Assembly (NCBI RefSeq): GCF_011077185.1
Contig: NC_048897.1
Coordinates: forward strand, 17,814,843-17,878,842
DNA length: 64,000 nt
Direction of reading: 5' to 3'
Source: Oxyura jamaicensis
Taxonomy: Eukaryota; Chordata; Aves; Anseriformes; Anatidae
A program made the translations under genes and the position numbers. Below the pieces are notes generated by a model. It was not told where the DNA came from, ran no database searches, and saw only the letters and a list, made by a program, of their open reading frames with translations. Below, in pieces: positions 47,001 through 59,643 of the stretch (within the stretch, counting starts at the first letter, position 1; each line of letters opens with the position of its first letter).

Positions 47001-47640
47001 CGTACCTATAATAGTTTGTCACATAAGATACTGTTGGCAGGATAGAACTAATGCTTTTTTACTGCTGGTCTTTAAGCCATGCTTTCCTTGCACTTAAATG
47101 AGGACCTAAACCAACATCCTGTATAGTAACAGTGGTGTAGGACCAGCTTTACACCGCATACTTTAAAAGCTTTATTTGCCAGGGACTTGGTATCCCCTAA
47201 GATAACTGCAAATTGGACCTTAGAAGTAGGAACAGGAAATAAAATTAAAAAAAAAAAGGTAGAGTAAACACTTGGAAATATCCAGCCATTGTACATAGGG
47301 TTTGATCATGTCTTTTAGAATTGAGAAATGAAGGGTTTTCTTCAGTGGTTCTCTGAGTTTCTTGATTTACACGTGCGTGTCCAGCTATTTTTGGGAAAAT
47401 ACATCATCATACATTCACTGATAGCTTAAGCTGACTCACAAAATTGATCAGTATTGTTCAACATTTCTCTAGCAAGATCAAATCACAGGAATTGATCTAT
47501 GGTCTGTGATAAAGTCAAAATACTGCTGGTCTGTTATCTTCAGTCTACTCAGTACCTTGGAAGAAAATACATTCCATTGCAAAGTCATAGGCCTCCTCCT
47601 TGAATTAGGGTGTCTGTTTCTAGTTGTGACAAATTAACAT
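41100..47640. other. AT-rich non-coding stretch, no gene recognised
   Basis: No exon or RNA gene is recognised. The minus frame at 45132-45446 (104 codons) is fairly free of low complexity but has no recognisable domain. A small cluster of competing 6-bp stems (GGCTGC/GCAGCC/GGCTGC) lies at 42349-42379. T16 lies at 44070-44085 and A11 at 47247-47257. Confidence 0.6.
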
Positions 47641-47740
47641 TTCTATTAAAATAAAAAACTGTTTATTAAATAAATAAAAATAATAAAATAAAAATAATAA
47701 ATCAATAAAATAATAATTTATCAAAAAAATAAAAAATCTA
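47641..47740. repeat. A/T-only low-complexity tract
   Basis: Roughly 100 bp of ATAAA and AATAA-type units with almost no G or C. A degenerate simple repeat. Confidence 0.9.
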
Positions 47741-50700
47741 TTTCTAGTTTTTGTGACTTATCAGAACATGAGGGAATTCATTCTGTAACCTTTTTTGTTG
47801 CTGCTGTGGGCTCTAATAGCTTATTAGTTATAAAAACATAGTTGGCCCTGCTTACCCTGTTGGAATTTAAAGCACATCAATTTTTGGAATTAAGAGAACG
47901 CAGACATTTTTGGACAGAGAAAGGAGGGAACCATTTTTGGCAGTTTGACTTTTTTAAAAATAGTAGCTGTTCAACTTGTTTTAAAAGTTAGAAGTATTAA
48001 GACTAGGCCTAATATTGAGCATACTACAAGCAGAACAATGAAATTATATTTTACAAAAGAACACAAGTTTCAAATAGTGTTTATTTGCATAATTCTAAAA
48101 AAGCCAGATTTTTCTTTTAATTTCTAGAGACCAAAGTGTATTAACACCCCTCACTTGTGTGGGCCTGAGATGCAGTGTCATTTAGTTCTGGACAGAAACA
48201 AAAATTAAGTATTTTAAGATCAGGAAGAAAAACATTTTAGATTTTCTGGTCATTTTAAAAATATTCTTCTATTAAATCACTGGGAGGAAGGACAGGGAAG
48301 TCCGGGAGGAAGTGTTAAGAATCAGCTTGACTTTCCAAAGCTGGCTTGTGTCAGAGTCTCTGGTAGACAAGGCCTGCAATTTCATTCCTCTCTTCGATTT
48401 TTTTTTTTCTGAAGTTCAGACACTTTTGAGGAAGTCTGGGGGACTTCCTGGGCATTGTATCCTTACATTTTTGTTTGCTTAAATATCTGCAAAGGGCTGT
48501 GTTCACATTCATCAATACAGTATTGAAATTGGTTATCAATGCCTATAAAAACTTGGGAAAGCCCCTAAAACTTTTAATTTAGAGATGTAGGACTTGTACC
48601 AAATGTGCTTCTCCTAACTGTGAAACGTTTGAAAATGCCTGCAGGGGAACAGGAATTTAAAAGGTGCTAGTGAAAATAACTACTGCTGATCTGACCAGAT
48701 CTTTCAGAAGCCTCTGTATAAATAAACTGCTTCATTCCTGGAATATCCATCTGTCCCCTGTTCCTGGTATGGAGCTCTCATCCTTCTTTTCTTAATGGAT
48801 GCTGCTATTAATAACTTACCAGTTCACATAACAGTATGTCAAATTATTCTCTAGGTAATGAGCGTGTTTGTATTTCTGACTAGGGGAGGAAAGTTTGGAG
48901 CAGGGCAGGGGAATGCTGCACTCATGCATGGGGGCCCAGTTCCGCTGAAGCTGTCTTCCCTGATCAGCAGTGATTCATGGGTGAAATCTCTCACATATGC
49001 TTCTATTGCAAAGCACACACATTTTGCAGGTTAGCGAAAAGAGTAGCACAGACAAACCTAGGAAGATCATTGACCCAGTTGCTGACAAAATGTCTCTTGT
49101 CTCTGTTAAGAGCACAGACTCCATCCCCGAACCTTTCCCTGTACCTGAATAACAGGGATTCAGCTGAAGCTGAGCTGGTTTAAAAACAAATTTTTCAAGA
49201 CTTGTGTCTCTTTGCTGCGTAGAACCAAAGAGTGGCAGAAGCCTTGTGAGAATGTCTCATATACGTTTCTCTCATTTCTTCCTCATTCGACCAAATTTAT
49301 AAAATTTGCTTTTGCCCTTTTATAAGGACCTGAGGGACCACTGCAGACAAAGAATGTGAGCTTTTCAGGCATATAATATCCAGAGGCAAAATAAACTGGA
49401 ATGGGTCAGAAGTTTGAGCAGATAACTCTGTTCTTTATCTTGTCCAATAAAGTGTACTCCTTAAAGATATTAAATTGCTGTGAGTTTTTGACCCTGATCT
49501 GTCCTCAACAGTGAAAATAACAATCAGTTATGTTAAAATTTCAGTCAATTGCTTCTTCTAGATCTCATGTTTTCTCAAAATTGAGAGCTTCTCCGGTCAT
49601 TGCTATGCCCAGGACAGTATCTTGTGCTTTATGTAAAATAAACTGATGCACCCCTCACAATAGCTTAAAACAAGCAAAGCATGTTTTTCACACACTTCTG
49701 AAAATTCCTCATATTTAAGCAACTTAAATAGGTTCCTCCAACAGAGATTGAAAAGATTTACTAAATCAGTCCTTGGAAAGATGGTGCAGCATTGTCTGTC
49801 ACTGCCAGTTGCTTTCTGTGGTATGGAATAAGCCAAATATTGGACAACTTTTCTCAGTCAAATTCACAGCCTTAATGGCCTTACAATTGTGGAGCTTTTC
49901 TTGGTATACTACATTTACATTGTCCTTCACTGTAAATCACTTCTTGGGTCTTTGTGGTATGGTTGAGCAACACAACATTGCAAGCATTCATCATTCTGAA
50001 GCTGAGACAGCAACCTCTATATGTAATAACTGCTTAAAACAATTTTTAAAACTGTATCGTATCCTGAGGTTCTTCATATTGCTATCTTTTTGTGAGTTTT
50101 TCGGTATTCATGTTTTTCATCTTTTTGCATTTGAGGTCAATAACACCGAAAATGGCAGTGTATAAGAGTAACAAATACGTTGTTTGGTAATTCACAGAAT
50201 TCAAACATTAAGGAAAATGTCAAGCATTGAAGGCTGGCAAAATCCCATTCAGTACTTCATCTGTTTTCTGAAATGTTACTTGCTCCAACCAAAATGGTTG
50301 TGTACCTTTTGAAATCTTGTCCTGTCTCTTTGTATTTCTAGCTTCTTCTTTTCCTTTTACCTCTGTTTACTTTTTATCCTTCTTCTTTTAGCATGGTAGT
50401 TTGGCTGTTTTTCTCCTAATTCTCTCTTGCAGCAGTCAGTGACTGAACGCTCTTCTCATGTTACATGCTTTTAGCATGGAGAAATCTGGACAATGTGTCA
50501 TCTCTTAAATTGGTCAATGAGAGAGAAAAGCAAGCCATGATATTCTGAGTAGGATTCAGATATCGAACACCACTGGTGTCATTGAGCTTATTTTTCTTTA
50601 TCTTTTTAGGCTGAATATGGCTTTAGATGTTTGTCTCACGAGCCAGATTACGTCCTGAGGACAATCTGAAGGTGACAGTGGTGGTATGAGACAGGCTTCC

Positions 50701-53700
50701 TGCAGTATTTTTAAAAACAGGTTTCCAACGTGGTAGTCAAGTGGCACTTCTGTTAAGTACCTTCCAGCCAGTGTTCGTTTGTTACTGGTAAATACTGACC
50801 AAATGTCCCTTGTTCGTTATCAGAACTATGGCAGTTTACACATTGCCAGTTAGAACAATCCAATGCTCCTTTGATTTCCTTGCCTAAAGTCAGACACAAT
50901 ATTTCAGACACGTCATGTGTTTTGTCTTAAGTAAATCGAAGTAAACACAACTAGTAGATAAGTTCCTAAGCAGTTTGGCTAAGTGTTACCTTTTGGCATT
51001 TAGATTAACATGAGATTAATACTGTAGAAACTGATTGCATTGTGTGTCATATTAAACAGTTTCTGTGAGGTAAAATTCCTATGCATCCAGTATGATACTT
51101 CTCAAGTTCTTCCAGCAGTAGCAGCTTTCTTTCTGGTGAAGTTTTTTGAGTAAAATGATTTGGAAAAAAGTAGCAACATTTAGGGAGTGAGTATGTGTGT
51201 GTCTGTACATGAACAGACAAATTTTAAAATGTGGATAAAAATGGTAAATCTTGCTGTTTGGCACTTGTATCCTAGTTACTGCTGCAGGGATGACCTCTGG
51301 TTGAAAAAGTCACAAGGATGTTATTGCAGTCGCTGGCTTTTGCCAAGAGTGAGTGTATCCCTCCTACCTTGTAGGAAATGCTCTGCGTATGCCAGTTGTA
51401 TAACCTGCAGCAATTTATGAAAAAGACTGGTCAAGCAATCCTTTCTGGACACACAAAAACATTATAGCGTGGTTTGGGGAGATGATTCATATCTTGTAGG
51501 GCGAAGTACCACCTTGGCAAGAAGATTGAACAGTAGTTTTGGGGAGGGGGGCCAAAAAGTACTTTCAAGTCTGCCTCAAAAGCCAAAGCCAGCTTCATAA
51601 ACATTGGAAGACAGTGACACATATAAAAGACAAAATTGTACTCTTTGTCTTCATTTCCACTGATAATCCTTATGATGGTCCCAAATTCCCAAACAGCTAC
51701 AGTCTCCTACTAAAATGGTTATTATTAATATATCCTTAAGATAGTGAAGCATCAAGTATCTGTAACTGAAGTAAGAATTTGTATGTCATCTTTTTAATGT
51801 TGTTATGCAGTCTCTAAAGCTAGTTTTAGAACGACTTCATATAGAAATATATAAATAGCTTTCTTTGTAAATGAATAATAAAACAAATAAACGTACATGC
51901 ATTTAAGTTAAATTAGCCCTATTTACATATATCATCTGTTTTAACAAAGGCTCTGAATGGTATTTCTAACTTAGGACTCTGGGGATATTGCGGCTCACAT
52001 GTTTCCATATGTAATTCTAAAAACAAAATAAGGTCAGAGAAACTAAGATTCAGTGGTTGTCCATATTATTCAAAGTATGTATTAAAAGCAGTTTCCACCA
52101 CTTCCAAGAGCATAACATTAAAAGCATCATACTTGTTCATAAAATTCAAGAATGATGTGTGTACTACTGAACAGAAGTCAACAGTTTTGAAGTAGATCTG
52201 CTGTAACCCAAAGGATCGGGGTGCTGGCACTAGCTGGCTGTGCTGTCCTATATTCTGCCCCTAGCACCACCGAGTGTGTTGTTAGGGGGCTGTGTTGTAA
52301 GGCATGATGCACATACAGATAATCCATCACTCCATTCTGCCTGAGTTTCACTGATTCATGCAGGTTCCTCCAACATACCCCTGTAAAGTCTTTGATGTTT
52401 ATCACTAGGATGTTTCTTTTAAATTTATGTTAGGTCAGGCAGAGGTCAGAGTGCCCTGTCTAAATACCTGCCTGGTGTGCACACCTCTGGCAGTTCAATA
52501 AAAGGCTTATGTTGTCACGTGGCCATTTGCCCTTGCAATGTTATATGACAGGCCAGGGAAGACTGAAATGCATACTTATTTTGTCATTTGAATTAACTTG
52601 TGCGCACAATGGTTTTGAGTAGATGTGGTGTTGTTCCCATTTATTCCTGGGGCTACTTATATGTTTTGTTTACTTGCAGATAGGATTTTATTAAACACTG
52701 TTGTGAATGTGGCTACAGGCAGAGACAGTGCCTCTCATAAAATTAAGTTATATGAGAGTGTTTCAGCTTTTCTGTACCGTAAGTTCTCCAAAATATTGTT
52801 CTCTGACTTTTGAATGAATGGATGGGTGTTCTTGTATCTGGCTTAAATATTTTGTGAGATTGTATGTGAAGAGCACTAGGTAGTTCAAGGAACAGAAATG
52901 AAAAAACACTAAATCTGTATCAGGGTTTTGGGAGAGAACTTGTGCATCAACTCTCCAAAGCAGGCAGAAGGCCGGTACTTGAGATTTGTACCAATGTCTT
53001 CTTGAAAGATTACAACCAAAACTGTGTAATATCTTGTAACTAGGGAATTAAATGGAGACGGCTGCTGCAGAAAATGCCTGATTTACTCTGAGTACCTGTA
53101 GTGGAGTCGTCGTGTTCATTGGGGAAGAGAAAAGATGGCCTAATTCCTCATTTGACTGCTATAGGTCCTAAACAAAGATAATGAAGGCAACTATAAGTCA
53201 ACTCTTATCAACTTTCAGGTTGCAAAGAGCTGAACATAGGACTGTCAAATTGCTTGTCTGTGCATACAGCACTGTATGGGAAGCTGTAGGTCACTGCAAA
53301 CTTTCTGTCCTTCATGTGAAGGTTCAGGTATCGGTCATTGCTAGAAGCAAGATCACTGATTAGGTGGTCAGTAGCCTTGGTGATCCCGTTTCTGCAGTCA
53401 TGAGTGTCATGAAGAAATATTAGTCAAGAAAGCCAAAAGTTGTCTCTGCTTTACATGTCAAAGTTTGGTATATATCTGTTTTTGTTTGACTGTGTGATCA
53501 TCTGTAGTCTCCTTAGTATGCAGTTTGGAAGCTGGAATTTAGATGATGCAAAAACCATTAGAAATTAAAACCTGCTGCCTTGCTTCTTTTTAAAACTGAA
53601 AACAAGCACATTTCAAATTTAGATTCCCTTTTGTAGGTTGTTTACTGGGGTCAGAATGGAACATTGTTACATACCCACAGAGGAATTCACATTAAACAAC

Positions 53701-53720
53701 TTATTTTCAGAAACTTCACG
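47741..53720. other. AT-rich non-coding stretch, no gene recognised
   Basis: No gene is recognised. The plus frame at 49773-50165 (130 codons) is hydrophobic and Phe-rich as expected from T-rich DNA. Short simple repeats include T11 at 48398-48408 and TGTGTGTG near 51,192-51,204. Confidence 0.6.
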
Positions 53721-53770
53721 CAGAATTGTTTAGGTTAGAAGGGAGCCCTTGATCATTTAGTCCAACCCCA
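53721..53770 (-). mobile_element. CR1 3'-end fragment, probable
   Basis: On the plus strand, CAGAATTGTTTAGGTTAGAAGGGAGCCC, then GATCATTTAGTCCAACCCC, matches the order of a reverse-complemented CR1 3' end ('gaatggtttgggttggaagggacc...gatcatctagttccaacccc'). Only about 50 bp is recognisable, with no further CR1 sequence inland. Confidence 0.55.
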
Positions 53771-54535
53771 CATTTACCACATAATCCAAATGTTAAGCTA
53801 AAAATAAACTGATGTGGGCAATATCTATTATCCGTCAGTGCTGTATGCGTTTTGTTACCTAGTTTTTACAGCAGGCTTTTCAACAGACCTACAGTAAAAC
53901 AAGCTATAATTGTAATAATCATACGAATTGTTAGAAATCTTTTTGAGGTAAGTCATGCCCACTTGCCTATTTCTGCTTTGTAAAATGCCTTTTTCTTAGA
54001 GTGCTGGTCCAAGGCATGCTTTAGGAGAACAATCCAATAATTTGGATACGTTTGATGCTAATACTCAAGTTTCCAGCATCCATTTAGCTGTTCAAACTCC
54101 TTGCTTGTTGATTTAAAACTCTCATTAAGGGAAAGAATAAATTGGACAATATTTGACTTACATGTGAGGACTTATCCTTCACCAGCTGGACTGGTGAGTC
54201 CAGTAGTAATTTAGTTAATAGTCAATTGCAAGTTAATTGCAATAAAACATGTAAGGGGAAGAAGTCTGTATTGTAGTGAGACGGCCTTTAAGATAGTGCT
54301 ATGGCTAATGTTCAAAGATTAACCACAAAGTTGGTGTGCATGCAACCGATCACTTCCTGTGATTGTATTAATGTGTATTAAACAATGCCAAAAGCAGTGA
54401 TTTTCACCACAAGAGCACCGAGAACTCTCAGACTTTATTGCAAGCTATGCAAAAGAAAAAAAATTGGCATTTTCTCTTAACTGTGGTTCCTGGTGCTGGT
54501 TGCCAAATGCCGCCAGTTTCCAGACCTCATGGTTT
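53771..54535. other. AT-rich non-coding stretch, nothing recognised
   Basis: No gene is recognised. A 7-bp perfect stem, CTGGACT/AGTCCAG, lies at 54186-54203, followed by the paired TTGCAA sites at about 54,225-54,242. Confidence 0.55.
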
Positions 54536-54850
54536 GGGGATTGGTGCTACAGGGAGCGCTCGGAAAAACGGTGTTAGAAAGATGGTGAGCTGAGGCCCGT
54601 GACGTGGAAATAAGAAATCAAATACACTCTTTGGGGCATTTGACCTAGAGAGAGCATCCACGTAGCTAAAGATGTCAAAAGGTGTAAAAAGGTGGCCGGG
54701 GGACCGCTTGGCTGACATATGTGCTGCCACTGCCCCCCAGCTTGGCCACTGTCGGCCTACGTTGCGTGATCAGCCCCTGCCTGCCCGCGTGTGGGCGGCC
54801 CTGTCCTACCGAGCCCAAGGAGCGGTCTGAAGCGCCCGCTGGGTTTATTC
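54536..54850. promoter_or_regulatory. CpG-dense block, candidate CpG-island promoter
   Basis: I count 18 CpG dinucleotides in 54,541-54,840, of which 13 fall in its last 180 bp, in a window that is otherwise CpG-poor. CpG density falls abruptly after 54,840, while moderately raised GC and scattered CpGs continue to about 55,780. CpG islands usually mark promoters of broadly expressed or developmental genes. No TATA element, start site or first exon can be picked with confidence. Frames are open on both strands (for example + 54,721-55,053, 110 codons), but none resembles a known protein. Alternatives are an orphan island, or old GC-rich transposon sequence. Confidence 0.4.
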
Positions 54851-55780
54851 TCTGTTGGACTGCAGTTGAACCCTTTGGCAGAAAGCCAGTGGAAGTGATA
54901 AAGCTGGTCATCTTCTTCGCTGCCATCGGTGACTGCTTCTGGGGGTTTTTTTCCTTCAGGCCGTCATTTCAGTATCCAACCTCAGATGCAGCTTCCTCCC
55001 TGCTGGCCTGCCCGCTTGTCAGCTACGTGATGGAAGAGAAGGAGGGAGAGTGATCAAAATTGCACGTATGTTCATACCCACCCTTGCAAGGAGCAGGCCT
55101 CGGGCTAAGACAAAGGATTTGAGAGGTTTGAGACCTTGTGGATGCCTCCTGGATTCTTTCCTGCTGGGTCATTTCCTTGCAGCCCTGTCTGGTTCTCTAA
55201 GCTCACCTGGGTGTGTTTGCAGGCAGTCAGACCTGTATTGTGAAAGAGAAATTAGACACTTAACCTTGGTAATAATTAACTTCCATAGCCTTGTTTGCTA
55301 CTTCTTTGTTATGCTTTTATTGTAGTTTGTTTGCTCACTTCTGAGGAAATTCTTTTTGGCATTTTATGAGTTTTTATGAAGCAGAGTAAGAGAATTAAAC
55401 TGTGGGGCTCAGGTGCAGAGGAAAGATTTCTTTCTTTCTTTGGCAATTCACCTGTATAAACACAAACTGGGGACGGGTGGAGCTCAGGGGCAGCGATAGT
55501 GGAGTGGAAACATAATAGGTTTCCCATCGTGTTTCTTGTTAAGAGTCTGCTTGAGAAATGCCTGATCACGTATTGCAGACTGATAACCTTCCTGTCCTCA
55601 GCTGGGCGAGAAGGACCGGGTGAATTGCTGTGCCGTTTGTGCAATCCGTGCCGAGCCCTTTGGAAAGGTCCCTGGAATCTGCCCTTGCCACTAGGGCCAC
55701 GTCAGGGCAAACAGCTGCTGGAACAAAGAGCCTGATACTGAACTGCAGGGCTTGTGGGCACAAAATGGTGAAAACCATCC
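54851..55780. other. GC-richer shoulder beside the CpG-dense block
   Basis: GC is raised, with a second loose CpG cluster at about 55,470-55,700. Open frames overlap on both strands without a recognisable domain. The stretch could hold exons of an unrecognised transcript started at the CpG-dense block, but I cannot support any splice pattern. Confidence 0.35.
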
Positions 55781-58700
55781 GCTTGAATGTTCAAACACTC
55801 CCAATTATTTTCATCCATATTAAACAGAGCGTCTCTTCCAAGGAGACCTTTTCACTTGAGCCTCTTGGTTTGAGTGGCCTTTCTGTGTAGGCACAGTGCT
55901 TTGCTAAACATTGGTGCCTGCCTGGCAAAGTGCTGCCTGCCAGCCCACAGAAGAGGGTAGTGCTCGTTGAGGGATGCTTACTGTAGTGTGGGGGTGGGCA
56001 GACTTGGCAAGGGGAAGGAATTTGATCTCTTGTGATACTTTTTTTTTTTTTTAAGTGTAATGTCATATATGTCTGTTTTTTTGTGTGTGTAAACAAGATC
56101 TTTTTTTTTGTTTTGTTTATTTTGCCAGTGGACTATATCAGAAGCCAGACTTGTTTCTGTGTTGAAGCACTCCAAAGTGACTTTCATATGAAATCAAGTT
56201 CTCCTTATTCAAGTTCTCTTTATCTACCACTGCATGTGCAGCAGCAAATAGTTTCTCTATAATTTCCCGTAAAAACATTTCAAGAGAATTAACAGACATA
56301 CTTTGGCTGTGGTTTCAAGGACAAAGTGAGCTGATGTAATAGTCCTTTCACTCAGCCTTCTGCTCCTGCGGCATACCTTTCTCTAGTTTCTACATTAATT
56401 GTACCCAGCAAAACCAACCCTGGTCAGATTTCTGATCTGCCCTTGCACTGGGTTTGGTGCTATCTGCTCTTCTGCACCACTGTATGTGCTAGCACAGACC
56501 AAAGTACGTGCAGCAGAAAACGCAGTTAACTTCATGGAAGGTTATTAGGCTGAAATGCCTCAGTGTAGGGTTACTTGAGTAGAGAAGTTCATGTGAGTAA
56601 GTGGAAGCACTTGAGCAGGAATCATGGCAAAAACATGTCCAGCCTTTGGAGTGCCCAGGAAGCTAAAATTCTCAGTGTGCCTGTTGCTGCTGCTAGCACA
56701 GACACTGTTTTTGAGCTTTCGCTTCCTGTGTGAACTTAGTGGACTTGCTGAAACTGTTCTGCTTTCACAGGTGACAGACATTCCCTTTTCATAAGCTATT
56801 GAAACTCAATAATATTAAAAATCTCAAAGCTTGTTAGGTTTCTGGTTCACGTTTTACTTGTGGAGAAGCTGTTGAAGAGCCCTAATTCTAGGATGGTTAC
56901 ACATTTCTTTGTAATTTCTAATTTACACGTTTTTCTGCCAAGTTTTTACCTTTAGGAATGCAGTGAATGAACACTTTTTTTTGTGCATGGCATACTTTGT
57001 GCCAATGTAATAATTTGTTTCCCTCTTCTGAGCTTACTCCTTGGAAGTATGTTGCAGTGCTTCTGTGTAGCAGTCAAGTGAGGCAGGCTGCTCTTTTTGC
57101 GTTAGATTGTAATTCTAATTCAGATTAAATTAATTCTTTGTGCATTAGATTCCCTGCAGCATATCCCAGCAATCCTGTTCTGTTTTGAAATGCATAGTAT
57201 TCCAGATAGTATCTTACCGATGTGTTGCATAATACTGTTTTAATTTCGTTATTGCTGACATTTTTGAATGACTTGCAGCAGTAACCTTTAAGATGACTAA
57301 ATCTACCTAACATATTCTACTTAAGAAAAGATAATATTGATATGATTTGAGTCCATCTCATTAACTGTTTCTTGTCTCTGTACATGTCTTAGTATTGCTT
57401 CATACTTGTCTCCTTTCCCATTAGTGTATACTGTTTGTTTGATTTATATTGTTTTCCCTAACAAATAGATTATTTTGCTTCTGGAATTCCTGACATAAAT
57501 CCTGAGTGAAATTGAAGAATCACATTCTTGGTATAGATTTGAGATGGCAACAGGTGGTAAGACCAGAATGTATGTCAGCACAGTGCATGCAGTAGAATAC
57601 TTATAACAGTGATCAGCTGACTAAATGGATCGTACCTACCTTTCTAAGAATCATTTGATTTTTTAAATGACATTTTCTTCTTATTTACATTACCACAGAA
57701 GAATTGATTTTGGAGCTTAGAAATGTTTTTCTTATTATAAAAACAAGGCTGTTTTGCTTTCTTCCTTCATTTCTCATCCTGTACCTGTAAATAGGGAGTG
57801 TTGTTAACAAGAATAATAATTTGAGCCATCTGATGAGGGGCTTGCCAGAAAGGCTTTTGTTTTGTAAGAACTGCACCAGTTGGTCTCATAAAAACACACT
57901 TGCTGCTTCCCAGAAACTTTTCTTTCTTAAATCATTGGTGAAAAGTGGATATTTTCTCTTCCTATTCATGTATTTGATTTAACAAAGTTTTAGAGGTGAA
58001 TTTGGCCAGGGTTTTAAAACAAATCAAGAAAGCAAGCTCCCTCAAAATGCAAGCTGAATTCTGAACATAGAATCAGGTCTACAGACTTTAAAGTGTCTGT
58101 TTAAGCTTTTCAAATATAAAAGCTATTTAGTGTCACTCTTTAGCACAGGGATCGTTCCCATCTGTGAGCAGCACAGAAATGGTTGTGGCTGTGGTTGTGC
58201 AGTGCTCACTGGTGGCCTCTGATGGGTCACATCAGTGCTGCACTTCGGTGCTCCCCCGCTCTGTTCAGTGGGGCTGATGCAACGCTTCCTGAGGCCACCT
58301 GTGACCTGGGTCCAGAAACTGAAATGAGTTTGAAGAACTGGATAAAAAGAAGGGATGGGGTTAGTTTGAATTTTGACCAGTCCTGTAGCTTGACACGTGG
58401 CACTAGAAGTAGTACCAGTGTAAGCTGCTCAGGCTGTCACTGCGGCACAAGAAACATCTGTGGGAACACTGCCCGAGCTGGCTGCTGGACTTGGTAAATG
58501 AGAAGTCCCTATATTGCTGGAAGTAACATTAACTTTCAAATATTAAAAGGATACATGTAAAAAATAAATAATAAAGGTGTATTTCTGTATCTACTGTTTA
58601 CTGCATACAATATATAAAAGGAGTTTTCTGGCAGCCAGAGTGCTGTACACGCTGTTTTACGTGTAACAGCTGGGAGTCCAGCATAAGCTATATGCTTAAG

Positions 58701-59503
58701 AATGTTTAAACATGATGATATGGACATGAAGAGTAACTGCAAAGCATCTGGCACACCATCTCTAAGTGGTAATGTGCAGCTGGGGTTGTAACGTTTTACA
58801 TCCCGTTTCTGTATGGCCATTCTCTTTACTTCAGACATCATATGCACTGGACATATGGAAAAATGAGAGGGGAACTTTATGGATCAGAAATGAAAAGACA
58901 GCTAATATGCATGTAATAAGAAATTAAAGTATTTTTGTTATGTTGGAAAAAGATTTTGTCTTTAAACTCTTCTTTCATATCTTCCTGGAGTTTCATGTCT
59001 GGGGCGTTCCTAATTTCTGCCCAAGCCTGCTCCATGGTGTTGGTGACTGTAAATACCCAGTGCACTGGCTTCAGCTTTGTTACCTGACTATTTCTATGGA
59101 TTTACATTTGTTTAAAATCATAGAAATAGACATAACATACTACTCTGAAAACCATTAATGGCTTTCATGTCTGTAGGCCACTACTTCGTGAGGAAACCAA
59201 AGTATGCTTTGAGACTTTTTCCTTTTTTTTTTTTTTTTCTCAGGGTGGCTGGCATACAAAAGGCAGCTGTTCAGCCGTGCACATAATATGTGCTGGCAGC
59301 ACCAGATAAACAGTATAATCACAGAAAGGCAATAATGAGGAAAGCTTTCATTTTCTTTTTAGTAGAAAAAGAGCTATTCATATCCCTGACTGCAGTTTAG
59401 TAAAAACAAATATATAGGAATAATAATAATAATAATTAGTAGAATGGGAAAAAGCTGTGCTTCAGAATTGTGTGAACTGCTCACAACCACTCAGCTGTCT
59501 CAG
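55781..59503. other. AT-rich non-coding stretch, no gene recognised
   Basis: No gene is recognised. T14 lies at 56039-56052 and T16 at 59223-59238, and a short (AAT)n lies near 59,421-59,437. The GC-richer plus frame at 58183-58497 (104 codons; Trp-, Cys- and Ser-rich) shows no family signature. Confidence 0.6.
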
Positions 59504-59643
59504 ATGGGTTGGAAGGGACCTTAAAGATCACCCAGTTCCACCCCCCTGCCATGGGCAGGGACACCTCCCACCAGACCAGGTTGCCCAAAGACCGATCCAA
59601 CCTGGCCTTGAACACCTCCAGGGATGGGGCATCCACAGCTTCA
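59504..59643 (-). mobile_element. CR1 LINE 3' end, strongly 5'-truncated
   Basis: On the plus strand this is a reverse-complemented avian CR1 3' end, much better preserved than the copy at 53.7 kb. The order is ATGGGTTGGAAGGGACCTTA, AAGATCACCCAGTTCCACCC, TGCCATGGGCAGGGACACCT, ACCAGGTTGCCCAAAG, TCCAACCTGGCCTTGAACAC and CTCCAGGGATGGGGCATCCA. The element stops abruptly at about 59,643, which is the usual 5' truncation. The terminal 8-bp units expected just before 59,504 are not recognisable. The open frames crossing this interval are by-products of the repeat. Confidence 0.9.

Noticed and set aside
49773..50165. 130-codon plus frame resembling a hydrophobic protein
   Set aside because: Phe/Leu/Cys-rich in the manner of T-rich noise, with no identifiable family.
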